Shown here: one piece after another, positions 52,591 to 61,478 of the stretch | Layout of the letters: every line of letters begins with the position of its first letter | Numbering within the stretch: position 1 is the stretch's first letter | Assembly: GCA_965227455.1 (NCBI GenBank) | Contig: OZ245752.1 | Coordinates: 2,604,001-2,668,000 of the forward strand | Source: JABDIP01 sp965227455 | Lineage (GTDB): Bacteria > Pseudomonadota > Alphaproteobacteria > DSM-16000 > Inquilinaceae | DNA length: 64,000 nt | Reading direction: 5' to 3' | Notes under the pieces: generated by a model | Database searches by the model: none | What the model saw: only the letters and a program-made list of their open reading frames with translations | Told to the model about the DNA's origin: nothing | Translations under genes and position numbers: made by a program

Positions 52591-52846
52591 GCAAGCCCTC
52601 GATGCGATCTGGCGCCAGGGTATCAGAATTGCCGGCACGGTACCGCCGCGACGAGGATACGGGAGCGCCGCCGGCTCCAGGAATAGCGGATGGCTTGGCC
52701 GGAGAATGCATCAAATATTCTCATCGCTCGAATCAGAAAAAGTCGTTTGTCGCAGCAGGCATTTCGCAACATATCCAGCGCCATGGAGACAGTCGCGGCC
52801 GGTCGGCTACCGATCCCGGCCCCGGCCTGACATAAGGGGAATTCAT

Positions 52847-53107
52847 ATGTCGTATTCACAGAGCCACATGTCCGGCAACGACATCAGGTTCGCCTCCGGC
52901 CCGCGGATGAAGGACTCCGTGGAAGTGCTGGTCCAGCGCCTGCGGCTGGCGATCGGCGTCGCCGCCGTGCTGCTGCTGGTCGTGTTCGCGGCGCTCGGCG
53001 AGCGGTCCGCGCCGGATTCCGTTACCGACATCTCGGTCAGCGAGACGGTCACGCCGTCCGAGCCGGCGAACGACAATCGCGGCAAATGGGGCGGCTACGC
53101 CCACTGA
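52847..53107 (+). CDS. Small single-TM protein, hypothetical
   Basis: 86 aa. Charged N-terminal part, one TM segment at about residues 33-50 (AIGVAAVLLLVVFAAL), then a short Ser/Thr/Pro-rich outer tail. A strong ribosome site (AAGGGGA) precedes the ATG at 52847; the frame is open further upstream without support. It ends just before a hairpin shared with the convergent symporter gene. Family not recognised. Confidence 0.65.
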   Translation: MSYSQSHMSGNDIRFASGPRMKDSVEVLVQRLRLAIGVAAVLLLVVFAALGERSAPDSVTDISVSETVTPSEPANDNRGKWGGYAH

Positions 53108-53109
53108 GG

Positions 53110-53144
53110 ATCGGCCGGCAGCCTCGTTCGGGCCGCCGGCCGAT
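53110..53144. terminator. Candidate terminator between convergent genes
   Basis: Ten-bp perfect inverted repeat (ATCGGCCGGC / GCCGGCCGAT) with a 15-base loop. The following T run is short, so termination strength is uncertain, but the position between two convergent stops fits. Confidence 0.45.
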
Positions 53145-53156
53145 TTCGGTCGGTCC

Positions 53157-54692
53157 TTACGTTCCCACCTGATCCACGCTGAACTTGCGGATCTGACCGC
53201 TCTTCAACCGCGTCCAGTAGGAGTTCAGATCCTCCTTGACGACCGGGAACAGGATGTAGAGCGCGGCGATGTTGACGATCGCCATGGCGAAGATGGCGGC
53301 ATCGGAGAAATCGACCACCGGCCCCAGGTTCATCGACGCGCCGATCACCACAAAGACGCAGAAGATGACCTTGAAGATCAGGTCCGTGGTCCGGTTTTCG
53401 CCGAACAGGTAGGTCCAGCACTTGGCGCCGTAATACGACCAGGACAGCATGGTCGAGAAGGCGAACAGGATTACCGCCACCGCCAGGATGTACGGGAACC
53501 AGGAGAAGGCGCTCTCGAACGCGCTGGAGGTCAGCTCCACGCCGCTCATGCCGCCGCCGGCGGTGTAGGCGCCGGTGATGACGATGACCAGCGCCGTCAT
53601 GGTGCAGATCACCACCGTGTCGATGAACGGCTCGTGCAGCGCCACCAGCCCCTCGGTGATCGGCTCCTTGGTGCGCACCGCGGAATGGGCGATCGAGGCC
53701 GACCCGACGCCCGCCTCGTTGGAGAAGGCAGCCCGGCGGAAGCCCTGGATCAGCGCGCCGACCGCGCCGCCGGCCACGCCCTCAGGCGCGAAGGCGCCGG
53801 TGACGATGGCGCCGATGGCGGCGGGTACCTCGGTGATGTTGACCAGGATGATGATGATGGCGGCGGTGCAATAGATGACCGCCATGAACGGCACCACCTT
53901 CTCGGTCACCTTGGCGATTGACTTGATGCCGCCGATGATCACCGCACCGACCACGATCGCAACGACCAGTCCGAACAGCCAGCCCTTGTCGGCGAAGAAG
54001 CTGCCCTCGCCGCCGGTGACGTTGACGAATTGCTGGAATGACTGGTTGGCCTGGAACATGTTGCCGCCGCCCAGCGCCCCGGCGATGCAGCAGATGGCAA
54101 AGAACACCGCCAGAAACTTGCCCAGGCCGCCCATGCCCTTCTCGGCCAGCCCTTTGCTCATGTAGTACATGGGCCCGCCGGACACCGTGCCGTCGGCATA
54201 TTCGTTGCGGTACTTCACGCCGAGGGTGCATTCCGCAAACTTCAGCGACATGCCCATTAGGCCGGCCAGGATCATCCAGAAGGTGGCGCCCGGGCCGCCG
54301 ATCGATACGGCGATGGCCACGCCGGCGATGTTGCCCAGGCCGACGGTGCCGGACAGCGCCGTCGCCAGGGCCTGGAAATGGGAGACCTCGCCCGCATCCT
54401 TAGGATTGGAATAGTCGCCCTTGATCAGGTCGAGCGCGTGTCCAAAGGCGCGGAAGCTGATGAAGTTGAAGTAGAAGGTCGCGACCGCGGCGGCGATCAC
54501 CAGCCACACCACGATCAGCGGAATCGAGATCGTGTCGGATATCGGCAGCGAATAGAAGATGACGCCGACGATGACATTGGTGACCGGCGAAATGGCCTCG
54601 TTGATGGCATCGTCGATACCCCGCGCCTCCTGGGCGAAGGACGCCGGGGCCCAGAGCAGCAGCGCCGCCAGCGCGATGAGGAACCTGTTCAT
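53157..54692 (-). CDS. Sodium:alanine symporter family protein (AGCS)
   Basis: 511-aa secondary transporter with about ten to eleven TM segments. GTVGLGNIAGVAIAVSIGGPGATFWM and SNEAGVGSASIAHSAV are the AGCS signatures (key Asn, Gly and Ser residues). It imports alanine or glycine with sodium. A signal-peptide-like N-terminus (MNRFLIALAALLLWAPASFAQ) precedes the first helix. The ATG at 54692 has GGGAGA upstream; the frame is open to 54731. It stands next to a universal stress protein and could supply the nearby D-glutamate or D-amino-acid enzymes with substrate, which is only a guess. Confidence 0.92.
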   Translation of the reverse strand: MNRFLIALAALLLWAPASFAQEARGIDDAINEAISPVTNVIVGVIFYSLPISDTISIPLIVVWLVIAAAVATFYFNFISFRAFGHALDLIKGDYSNPKDAGEVSHFQALATALSGTVGLGNIAGVAIAVSIGGPGATFWMILAGLMGMSLKFAECTLGVKYRNEYADGTVSGGPMYYMSKGLAEKGMGGLGKFLAVFFAICCIAGALGGGNMFQANQSFQQFVNVTGGEGSFFADKGWLFGLVVAIVVGAVIIGGIKSIAKVTEKVVPFMAVIYCTAAIIIILVNITEVPAAIGAIVTGAFAPEGVAGGAVGALIQGFRRAAFSNEAGVGSASIAHSAVRTKEPITEGLVALHEPFIDTVVICTMTALVIVITGAYTAGGGMSGVELTSSAFESAFSWFPYILAVAVILFAFSTMLSWSYYGAKCWTYLFGENRTTDLIFKVIFCVFVVIGASMNLGPVVDFSDAAIFAMAIVNIAALYILFPVVKEDLNSYWTRLKSGQIRKFSVDQVGT

Positions 54693-54779
54693 TGAAGTCT
54701 CCCAGAGTGTTCTGCGCCGCGGACACGGCAAACCACGCTCCCGGCCTCTGCGGGCGTTTGGGGGAGCGGATGGGTGGGG

Positions 54780-55214
54780 TCAGGGAATGACGGTGACCGG
54801 AACCGGTGAGATCTGGACCAGACTGCCGGCGACGCTTCCGAACAACAGCGCCTTCAGCTTTGAAAGCCCACGGCGGCCGATGAAGATCTGGCTGGCGTTG
54901 TGTTCTCCGGCCAGGGCGCTCAACACCTCCGCCGCATGACCGTGCCGGACCACGCCCTCGGCGTCGATGCCGCCCTTGGTGAGGGAGGCGACGATGGGCT
55001 GCAGTACCTCGCTTTCGGCGCGCGAGATCTCCTCCTCGCGCCGCTTATGGCGCTGTTCGTTCTCTTCCGGGGTGTTGAAGCTGTAGGGCGACCACTCGAT
55101 CACATAGGCCACAACCAGCCGCGCGTTGCAGTCCTTCGCCTGTTTCGCGGCGAATTCGGCGGCCCGTGCGCCGCCATCGCTGCCATCCACGCCGACCAGG
55201 AACGTATCGGTCAT
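54780..55214 (-). CDS. Universal stress protein (UspA family), second copy
   Basis: 144-aa single-domain Usp. FLVGVDGSDGGARAAEF at the N-terminus and IGRRGLSKLKALLFGSVAGSL with the Gly-x9-Gly-Ser ATP-binding pattern. It sits 87 bases upstream of the symporter gene in the same direction. Its middle region is more charged than the copy at 44.9 kb, so the two are not recent duplicates. Confidence 0.92.
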   Translation of the reverse strand: MTDTFLVGVDGSDGGARAAEFAAKQAKDCNARLVVAYVIEWSPYSFNTPEENEQRHKRREEEISRAESEVLQPIVASLTKGGIDAEGVVRHGHAAEVLSALAGEHNASQIFIGRRGLSKLKALLFGSVAGSLVQISPVPVTVIP

Positions 55215-55407
55215 GTCACCACCCCGCTTGGTTCAGCCAAGGCCGCAACCGTGTCGCCGGACCGATTATTGCCGATTGGCTTTCGGATACGACTGAATGG
55301 TTACACGGATTGAAACGACACACCAGCGATAGGTGTTACGGCAGCGTTACAATCGGACGCAGGCGGAGTGCCGATCCCGGGTCAGGCGATGGGCCACCGC
55401 CGCGGCG

Positions 55408-56637
55408 TCAGCCCTTGTAGTCCGGCGCGAAGACCTCACGGGCGCCGCTCAGCCCCCGGAGTTCGTAGCGGCCGACCAGCTCCGTCGGTCGACCGCTGGT
55501 ATCCGCGAATTTCCGCGACAGCAGAGGCCGGCGGTCCAGCACCTTGCAAAGCTGCTCGATGCGATGGGCCAGGTTGACCGCTGGGCCGATCACGGTAAAG
55601 TCGAGCCGGTCGACGGCACCGATATTGCCGTAGGTGACCTCTCCCAGATGCAGGGCCAGGCCGTAATCCAGCGTCGGTGCCCCGACGGCGGCCCGCCGCG
55701 AGTTCAGCATGGTCATGCCGGCGACGGCTTCGTTTGCCGCGTCCAGGGCGCGGCCGCAGATCTCCGCCTTTCGCGCGTCATCGTCCAAGGGGAAGATCGC
55801 CAACATCGCGTCGCCGATGAATTTCAGCACCTGGCCGCCATGGGCCTGGACCGGCATCGCCATGGTCTCGAAATAGGCGTTCAACACCTCGATCATGGCG
55901 TCGCGGGAGAGGTTCTCGCTCATCGCGGTGAAGCCGCGCAGATCGCCGTACCAGATCGCGGCATAGATCGACTCCGCATTGCCGCGCTGGATCTGGCCGC
56001 GCAGGATGCGCCGGCCGGCATGGCTGCCGACATAGGTGTCGAGCAGGTTCTGGGTGGTGCTGCGAAGGGTCTCGCGTTCGATCAGCCGGGCCATCACCGG
56101 CAGCAGATCGTTGAGCTGCTTCAGATCGGCGGATGAGAAGCCTTCCGGGTGATCCGAGGCGAACGAGATCGCGGTGCGCTCGCCGCTGGTGAACTCCAGC
56201 GGCATGCAGACATAGTCGGTCGCGCCCTGCTCCTTCAGATCGTCCACAAGCGGGAATTCGCCCGGGGTGTAATTGTCCGGAATCCGGCGGCGCACGCCGG
56301 CGAAGCCGTCATTCATGATCAGCTTCATCGGGTTTTCCATGAAGGCCGGGCTCTTGCGGGCGCTGTGTTCGCCATAGCCCTGGAACATCTCGTCCTCGCC
56401 GCGCTTCCAGCGATGGCCGCTGCCGATATAGAGAGGATGCAGGGTCGGCACCAGGCAGAACAGGCGCCACAGCGGCACCCCGTCGTCGCACAGGCGGAGC
56501 GCCAGGGCCTGCAGCAGATCGGGCGTCGATTCGATACGCCAGCCATCCAAGATCAGCCACTGGATCACCGGCGACGGTGACCAGAGATCCTGCTGGGGCG
56601 CCAGCGCGGGCGCTTCGGCAACCGCTACCTTGCTCAT
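55408..56637 (-). CDS. Soluble class III adenylate/guanylate cyclase with N-terminal sensor-like domain
   Basis: 409 aa without TM segments. The N-terminal half (about 25-200) resembles a GAF-like or unclassified sensor region (DYVCMPLEFTSGERTAISFASD). The C-terminal cyclase (about 225-405) has metal Asp residues in WYGDLRGFTAM and FIGDAMLAIF, and VIGPAVNLAHRIE with Asn and Arg. This family, common in alphaproteobacteria, makes cAMP. The gene is divergent from nothing close; dgcA follows in the same direction 130 bases away on the far side. Confidence 0.9.
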   Translation of the reverse strand: MSKVAVAEAPALAPQQDLWSPSPVIQWLILDGWRIESTPDLLQALALRLCDDGVPLWRLFCLVPTLHPLYIGSGHRWKRGEDEMFQGYGEHSARKSPAFMENPMKLIMNDGFAGVRRRIPDNYTPGEFPLVDDLKEQGATDYVCMPLEFTSGERTAISFASDHPEGFSSADLKQLNDLLPVMARLIERETLRSTTQNLLDTYVGSHAGRRILRGQIQRGNAESIYAAIWYGDLRGFTAMSENLSRDAMIEVLNAYFETMAMPVQAHGGQVLKFIGDAMLAIFPLDDDARKAEICGRALDAANEAVAGMTMLNSRRAAVGAPTLDYGLALHLGEVTYGNIGAVDRLDFTVIGPAVNLAHRIEQLCKVLDRRPLLSRKFADTSGRPTELVGRYELRGLSGAREVFAPDYKG

Positions 56638-56767
56638 CCCAAACGCCTCCCGAGTTTCAGCGCCATGCCGATCCCTGCCGTTCCTGGCGCAGCTGTTTCT
56701 AGACGGTCGGCGGCACCCCGGTCCGACCGGGCCCGTCCTCCTCTATCTGGCCGTCGCCCCGAGGGGA

Positions 56768-57751
56768 TCAACCCCAAAGATCGGGGGTGGGCGGCATTAT
56801 CTCGGACCCCGAGAATTCCAGCCCGGGCTCGCGATCGCGGCGCATCCAGAGCGGGCCGTCGAGGTCCACGAATGCCGTATCCTGGGCCACCAGAACGGCC
56901 GGTGCCATGGCCAGGGACGTGCCCACCATGCAGCCGACCATGATCGCAAAACCGGCCTTCTCCGCCGCCGCCCGCAGCTTCAGCGCCTCGGTCAGCCCGC
57001 CGGCCTTGTCGAGCTTGATGTTCACCATGGAGTATTTGCCGGCCAGCTGCGGCAGAGAGTCGCTGTCGTGGCAGCTCTCATCGGCGCAGATCGGGATCGG
57101 ACTGGCATAGCCCAGCAGGGCATCGTCGGAATCGGCCGGCAGCGGCTGTTCGATCATCTCGACGCCGAGCCGCGCCAGCATGTCGGGCATTGTGTCCAGA
57201 TCCTCGGGACTCCAGGCCTCGTTGGCGTCGACGATCAGGCGGCTGTCGGGCGCCGCCGCGCGGATGGCGCGCAGGCGCTCCATGTCGCCGTCGCCGGTCA
57301 GCTTCAGCTTCAACAGAGGCCGCCAGGACTCGGTGCGGGCCGCCTCGGCCATCTTCTCCGCCGTGTCGAGGCTGATAGTGAAGGCGGTGGTCACCGGGCC
57401 CGGTTCCAGGAGCCCCGCCAATTGCCATGCCGGCTGCCCGGCCCGCTTCGCTTCCAGGTCCCACAGGGCGCAATCGACGGCGTTGCGCGCCGCGCCGGCC
57501 GCCAGGGCGGATTGCAGCCAGTCGCGGTCCGCTCCGCGCTCGATATCGGGCGCCACGCCGGCGATCTGCGCCGCGACGCTGTCCAGGCTCTCGCCGTAGC
57601 GGGCATAGGGCACGCATTCGCCGCGGCCGACCGCATCGCCGTCGCGGATTTCCACCAGCAGCACCTTCGCCTCGGTGCGGCTGCCGCGGGCGATGGTGAA
57701 GACGCCGGCCAGCGGCCACGCCTCCCGCTGAACCGTCAATTGCCTGGGCAT
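56768..57751 (-). CDS. dgcA: N-acetyl-D-glutamate racemase / dipeptide epimerase (DgcA)
   Basis: 327-aa enolase-superfamily enzyme of the dipeptide epimerase group. Catalytic lysines are Lys148 and Lys150 (KLKL) and Lys246 (IKLDKAGG); metal ligands are Asp175, Glu201 and Asp224. Next to dgcN, members of this clade racemise N-acetyl-D-glutamate to the L-form in a D-glutamate pathway described in marine proteobacteria. The ATG at 57751 is chosen, since the open frame extends into dgcN out of register. It starts 11 bases after the dgcN stop, one operon. Confidence 0.85.
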   Translation of the reverse strand: MPRQLTVQREAWPLAGVFTIARGSRTEAKVLLVEIRDGDAVGRGECVPYARYGESLDSVAAQIAGVAPDIERGADRDWLQSALAAGAARNAVDCALWDLEAKRAGQPAWQLAGLLEPGPVTTAFTISLDTAEKMAEAARTESWRPLLKLKLTGDGDMERLRAIRAAAPDSRLIVDANEAWSPEDLDTMPDMLARLGVEMIEQPLPADSDDALLGYASPIPICADESCHDSDSLPQLAGKYSMVNIKLDKAGGLTEALKLRAAAEKAGFAIMVGCMVGTSLAMAPAVLVAQDTAFVDLDGPLWMRRDREPGLEFSGSEIMPPTPDLWG

Positions 57752-57761
57752 GGAGTCGGGC

Positions 57762-58763
57762 TCAGGCCAGCAGCCGGTCGACGATCGGGGCGACACCGGT
57801 GCGCACCGGATCGACGGCCGGCAGGCCGTGCGCCTCCTCCAGATCGGCCAGCGCGCGATGCGCTTCCGCCTCGTCCATGGCGGCGGTGTTGCAGGCGATG
57901 CCGACGAAACGGGCACCCGGATTGGTCAACCGGGCGCAGCGCTCGTTCAGCGCCATGCATTCGGCGATGTCCGGCAGCGGATAGCCCGGCAGGCCGCGCA
58001 TATGCGGCCGGCCCGGCTCATGGCACAGCACCAGCGCGTCGGCCTGGGCGCCGTGCAGCAGCCCCATGGACACGCCGGCGAAGGAGGCATGGAACAGCGA
58101 GCCCTGGCCCTCGATCAGGTCCCAATGCTCCGGCTCGTTGGCCGGGGATAGGCTCTCCGTGGCGCCGGAGATGAAATCGGCCACCACCGCATCGACCGAG
58201 ATGCCGTCGCCGGCGATGAAGATGCCGGTCTGGCCGGTGGCGCGGAAATCGGCGTCCAGCCCCCGCGCCCGCATCTCCTTCTCCAGCGCGAGCGAGGCGA
58301 ACATCTTGCCGACCGAACAATCGGTGCCGACGGTCAGCAGCCGCTTGCCCGGCCGCCGCTCGCCGCTGCCGACCTCCAAGTCGCCAGAGGGGTGGCGCAC
58401 ATCGAAGAGCCGCCGGCCCTCCAGCTTGGCCATTTCGGCCACCACCGGCAGGTCGGTCACCTTCTTGTGCAGGCCGCTGGCGATATCCATGCCCAGCTCC
58501 AGCGCCCGGACCATGCTTTCCTGCCAGGCCGGCACGATCTTGCCGCCGCGATTGGCGACCCCGATCACCAGGGTCTTCACCCCGGCCTCGGCCGCCTCTT
58601 CCAGCGTCATGTCCGGCAGCCCGAGATCGGCCTTGCAGTCCGGATACCGAAGCTGGCCCAGGCACCATTCCCGCCGCCACATGGCGACGCCATTGGCAGT
58701 CTTGGCGGCCAGCTGATCGGGCGCGTCGCCGAGGAAGAGCAGGTATGGATGCTGGATGGTCAT
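57762..58763 (-). CDS. dgcN: D-glutamate N-acetyltransferase-type protein (DgcN, DUF1611)
   Basis: 333-aa DUF1611 protein. A P-loop-like GTDCSVGKM occurs at about residues 146-154, with NRGGKIVPAWQESM before it and EGQGSLFHASFAGVSMGLLHGA after it. In the DgcN-DgcA pathway it acetylates D-glutamate. The gene order dgcN-dgcA matches that pathway. D-glutamate could come from peptidoglycan turnover. No dedicated regulator is adjacent. Confidence 0.85.
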   Translation of the reverse strand: MTIQHPYLLFLGDAPDQLAAKTANGVAMWRREWCLGQLRYPDCKADLGLPDMTLEEAAEAGVKTLVIGVANRGGKIVPAWQESMVRALELGMDIASGLHKKVTDLPVVAEMAKLEGRRLFDVRHPSGDLEVGSGERRPGKRLLTVGTDCSVGKMFASLALEKEMRARGLDADFRATGQTGIFIAGDGISVDAVVADFISGATESLSPANEPEHWDLIEGQGSLFHASFAGVSMGLLHGAQADALVLCHEPGRPHMRGLPGYPLPDIAECMALNERCARLTNPGARFVGIACNTAAMDEAEAHRALADLEEAHGLPAVDPVRTGVAPIVDRLLA

Positions 58764-58873
58764 GCGGCGCGTTCCTTTGATGAGTTCCCGATCCTATCGC
58801 ACTCTGCCGCGAAGACGGCAATACCGCCGAACACCACCGTGTGGTCATGCTTCGTCAGCCTGGTAATGGCGGC

Positions 58874-59092
58874 CTAGTCTGGGCCTCCATCTTCGATCTG
58901 CGCCTTCCGCCGTTCGTACTCCTCCTCGCTGATCAGGCCGCGCTGGCGCATGACGTCCAGGGCGTAGAGGTCCCTGTCGCGGCCGGCGCCCTCATCGCCG
59001 CTCTCGCTGTCGGCCTCGGCGGAGGCGGCCGGGCGGCCGAGGGATCTGGGCGGGCGCTTGTCGCCCCATATGGGCTTGAACCGTTTGGGCAC
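58874..59092 (-). CDS. Small SHOCT-domain protein
   Basis: 72 aa. A charged, Gly/Ser-rich N-terminal part is followed by a SHOCT motif at about residues 43-66 (DVMRQRGLISEEEYERRK). SHOCT domains are short C-terminal helical pairs, often on oligomerising proteins. No TM segment. It stands alone between dgcN and the SCO gene, and its role is unknown. Confidence 0.7.
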   Translation of the reverse strand: MPKRFKPIWGDKRPPRSLGRPAASAEADSESGDEGAGRDRDLYALDVMRQRGLISEEEYERRKAQIEDGGPD

Positions 59093-59217
59093 TGCCGGTC
59101 CGGGTTGCGTCTTCGGATGGGCAGGCAGAATAGCACGCGCCGGTTACGGGGCAGCCCTTTCGGAGTCGGGTCTGTTCGCCTATATCCGTGACAGGGCCCG
59201 AAACCGGAGATATCGAC

Positions 59218-59832
59218 GTGACCCAGGCGCGGCTGAACCGATTGCTGATCCTGTGCAGCGTGGCACTGGTCATCCTGGCCGGATTTGCGCTCTGGCTGGT
59301 CAATCAGGAGCTTGCCCAGCGCAGCAGCCTGTCGCGGATCGCCAGTGCGGTCGCCGTCGGCGGCCCCTTCGAGCTGGTCGACGATGCCGGCGCCACGGTC
59401 ACCGATCGCAGCTTCGGCGACCGTCATCTGCTGATCTTCTTCGGCTACAGCTTCTGCCCCGATGTCTGCCCGACCGAGCTCGCGCGCATGGCGTCCGCCC
59501 TCGACCGGCTGGACGAGGCGGATGTGGCCAAGCTGCAGCCGCTGTTCATCACCATCGATCCGGAGCGCGACACGCCCGAGGCGATGGCCGCCTATGTGGA
59601 GCAGTTTCATCCCGAGATCGTCGGCCTGACCGGCAGCGAGGAGCAGATCGCCGAGGTCGCCCGCGCCTATCGGGTCTTCTACGCCAAGGTCGATACCGGC
59701 GATCCGAACTATTACCTGATGGACCATTCCTCCTTCACCTATCTGATGGCGCCGGACGGCGACAACATCGCGGTGTTCCCCTACGACACGCCGCCCGACG
59801 AGATGGCCGGCGCAATCAGCGCCGCGCTATAG
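59218..59832 (+). CDS. SCO1/SenC-family copper-binding protein
   Basis: 204-aa membrane-anchored thioredoxin-fold protein. One TM anchor near the N-terminus (about 10-28), then the copper-binding CPDVC motif (Cys80 and Cys84) and the distal His in MDHSSF. SCO proteins deliver copper to the CuA centre of cytochrome oxidase. The GTG at 59218 has GGAG upstream; a GTG at 59188 would add ten residues. It is followed seven bases later by an oxidoreductase gene, likely co-transcribed. Confidence 0.9.
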   Translation: MTQARLNRLLILCSVALVILAGFALWLVNQELAQRSSLSRIASAVAVGGPFELVDDAGATVTDRSFGDRHLLIFFGYSFCPDVCPTELARMASALDRLDEADVAKLQPLFITIDPERDTPEAMAAYVEQFHPEIVGLTGSEEQIAEVARAYRVFYAKVDTGDPNYYLMDHSSFTYLMAPDGDNIAVFPYDTPPDEMAGAISAAL

Positions 59833-59838
59833 GGGCCC

Positions 59839-60978
59839 GTGACCAAGGCCGATTTCCTCGTCATCGGTGCCGGCATCGCCGGCGCCTCGGCAGCGGCCGA
59901 ATTGGCGACCCTTGGCAGCGTCGTTCTGATCGAGGCGGAGGATCAGCCGGGCTATCACAGCACCGGCCGGTCGGCGGCCATGTTCACCGAGACCTACGGC
60001 CCGCCGGCAATCCGCGCCCTGACCGCCGCCAGCCGCGATTTCCTGACCGCACCGCCTGACGGTTTCTGCCAGTCGCCGCTGCTGCTGCCGCGCGGGATAC
60101 TGCTGATCGGTCGCGAGGACCAGGCCGAATCCCTGGACCGGGCCGAAGCGGTCGCCCGGGAGGCCGAAGGCGGTCGCCGGCTCGACGGCCGGGAGGCGAT
60201 CGCACTGGCCCCGATCCTGCGCCCGGATTATGTGGCCGGCGCCATCTGCGAACCGGCGGCAATGGAGATCGACGTGCACGCCCTGCATGGCGGGTTTCTG
60301 CGTCTGGCCAAGGCCCGCGGCGCCCAGCTTCTGACCGGGGCATCGGTCAGGACCCTCGAACGCCGCGGGGCGGCCTGGCATGCGGAAACCGCGGCCGGAC
60401 CGATTGAGGCGGGCACGGTGGTCAACGCGGCCGGCGCCTGGGCCGATGCGGTGGGGGACATAGCCGGCGCCACGGAAATCGGGCTGGTGCCCAAACGACG
60501 CACCGCCGTAGTCTTCGAACCCGCCCGGCCGGTCGATGCCAGCGATCAGCCCATGGTCATCGATGTCGACGAGACCTTCTACGTGAAGCCGGAATCCGGC
60601 AACTTCCTGGCCTCGCCGGCCGATGCCACGCCCATGCCGCCCTGCGACGTCCAGCCGGACGAGTTGGACATCGCCACGGCGATCGATCGCGTCGAGCGCG
60701 CCACCACCCTGTCGGCGAAGCGGCTGGTCAATCGTTGGGCCGGCCTGCGCAGTTTCGTGGAGGACGGGCTGCCGGTGGTCGGATGGGACGATCGGATAGA
60801 GGGCTTCTTCTGGCTCGCCGGCCAGGGCGGCTATGGTATCCAGACGGCGCCGGCGATGGCACGGCTGGCCGGTGCCCTCGTCGGCGGCGGGCCGGTGCCG
60901 GAGGATATCGCCTCACGCGGGATCACCGTTGCGACATTATCGCCGCACCGTCTGGCGAAGCCCGGTGCGGCGGCATAG
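59839..60978 (+). CDS. FAD-dependent glycine/D-amino-acid oxidase family protein
   Basis: 379-aa DAO-fold flavoenzyme. FLVIGAGIAGASAAAELA binds FAD near the N-terminus, VVNAAGAWADAVG is the mid-domain flavin contact, and WAGLRSFVEDGLPVVGW and FFWLAGQGGYGIQTAPAMA close the fold. It oxidises amines or D-amino acids; no active-site residue fixes the substrate. The start is GTG, and the gene overlaps nothing, with the lipoprotein gene beginning one base after its stop. A link to D-glutamate use by the nearby dgc genes is possible but unproven. Confidence 0.88.
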   Translation: MTKADFLVIGAGIAGASAAAELATLGSVVLIEAEDQPGYHSTGRSAAMFTETYGPPAIRALTAASRDFLTAPPDGFCQSPLLLPRGILLIGREDQAESLDRAEAVAREAEGGRRLDGREAIALAPILRPDYVAGAICEPAAMEIDVHALHGGFLRLAKARGAQLLTGASVRTLERRGAAWHAETAAGPIEAGTVVNAAGAWADAVGDIAGATEIGLVPKRRTAVVFEPARPVDASDQPMVIDVDETFYVKPESGNFLASPADATPMPPCDVQPDELDIATAIDRVERATTLSAKRLVNRWAGLRSFVEDGLPVVGWDDRIEGFFWLAGQGGYGIQTAPAMARLAGALVGGGPVPEDIASRGITVATLSPHRLAKPGAAA

Positions 60979-60979
60979 C

Positions 60980-61435
60980 ATGACCACCATGTCCCGATTG
61001 CTGCATCGCGCGACCGGAGTGCTGTTGGCCGGCGCGCTGGTCGCGTGCACCAGCGCCGCCAGCGAGCGCGCCTTGCTGGCACGCCAGGAACTGGTCGGCA
61101 TGCCCAAGGCGCAGCTGTTGAGCTGTGCCGGCGTTCCGGACCGGTCGCGGGAGGATGCGGGCGTCGAGTACTTTACCTACGAGAACGAGCAGGTCTATGG
61201 CTATGGCGGCGGCCCCACGGTCGGCGTGTTCGGCGGCACCGGCCATTTCGGAACCGGGGTCAGCGTGCCGCTCTCCACGCGGCTGCAATCGGAGTACTGC
61301 GAGGCCACTTTCACCCTGGTGAACGGCCGGGTGGCGGAGCTGGTCTACAATTCGAGCCGCGGCGGCCGCTTCGCGGAATGCGCCCGCATCGTCGAAACCT
61401 GCCTGGCCACCACCTTGGACCCGCCGCAGAACTGA
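60980..61435 (+). CDS. Lipoprotein, hypothetical
   Basis: 151 aa. Signal peptide with lipobox LVAC (Cys23). The mature part has a small-domain pattern with ELVGMPKAQLLSCAGVPDR, typical of BamE/SmpA-like outer-membrane lipoproteins, then Gly-rich and Cys-containing stretches. ATG at 60980, immediately after the preceding stop. It probably sits in the outer membrane; no specific role can be given. Confidence 0.75.
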   Translation: MTTMSRLLHRATGVLLAGALVACTSAASERALLARQELVGMPKAQLLSCAGVPDRSREDAGVEYFTYENEQVYGYGGGPTVGVFGGTGHFGTGVSVPLSTRLQSEYCEATFTLVNGRVAELVYNSSRGGRFAECARIVETCLATTLDPPQN

Positions 61436-61478
61436 CGGCATTGCCGCGGCGGCAGGCGGACGCCATCTAAGGTGGACG

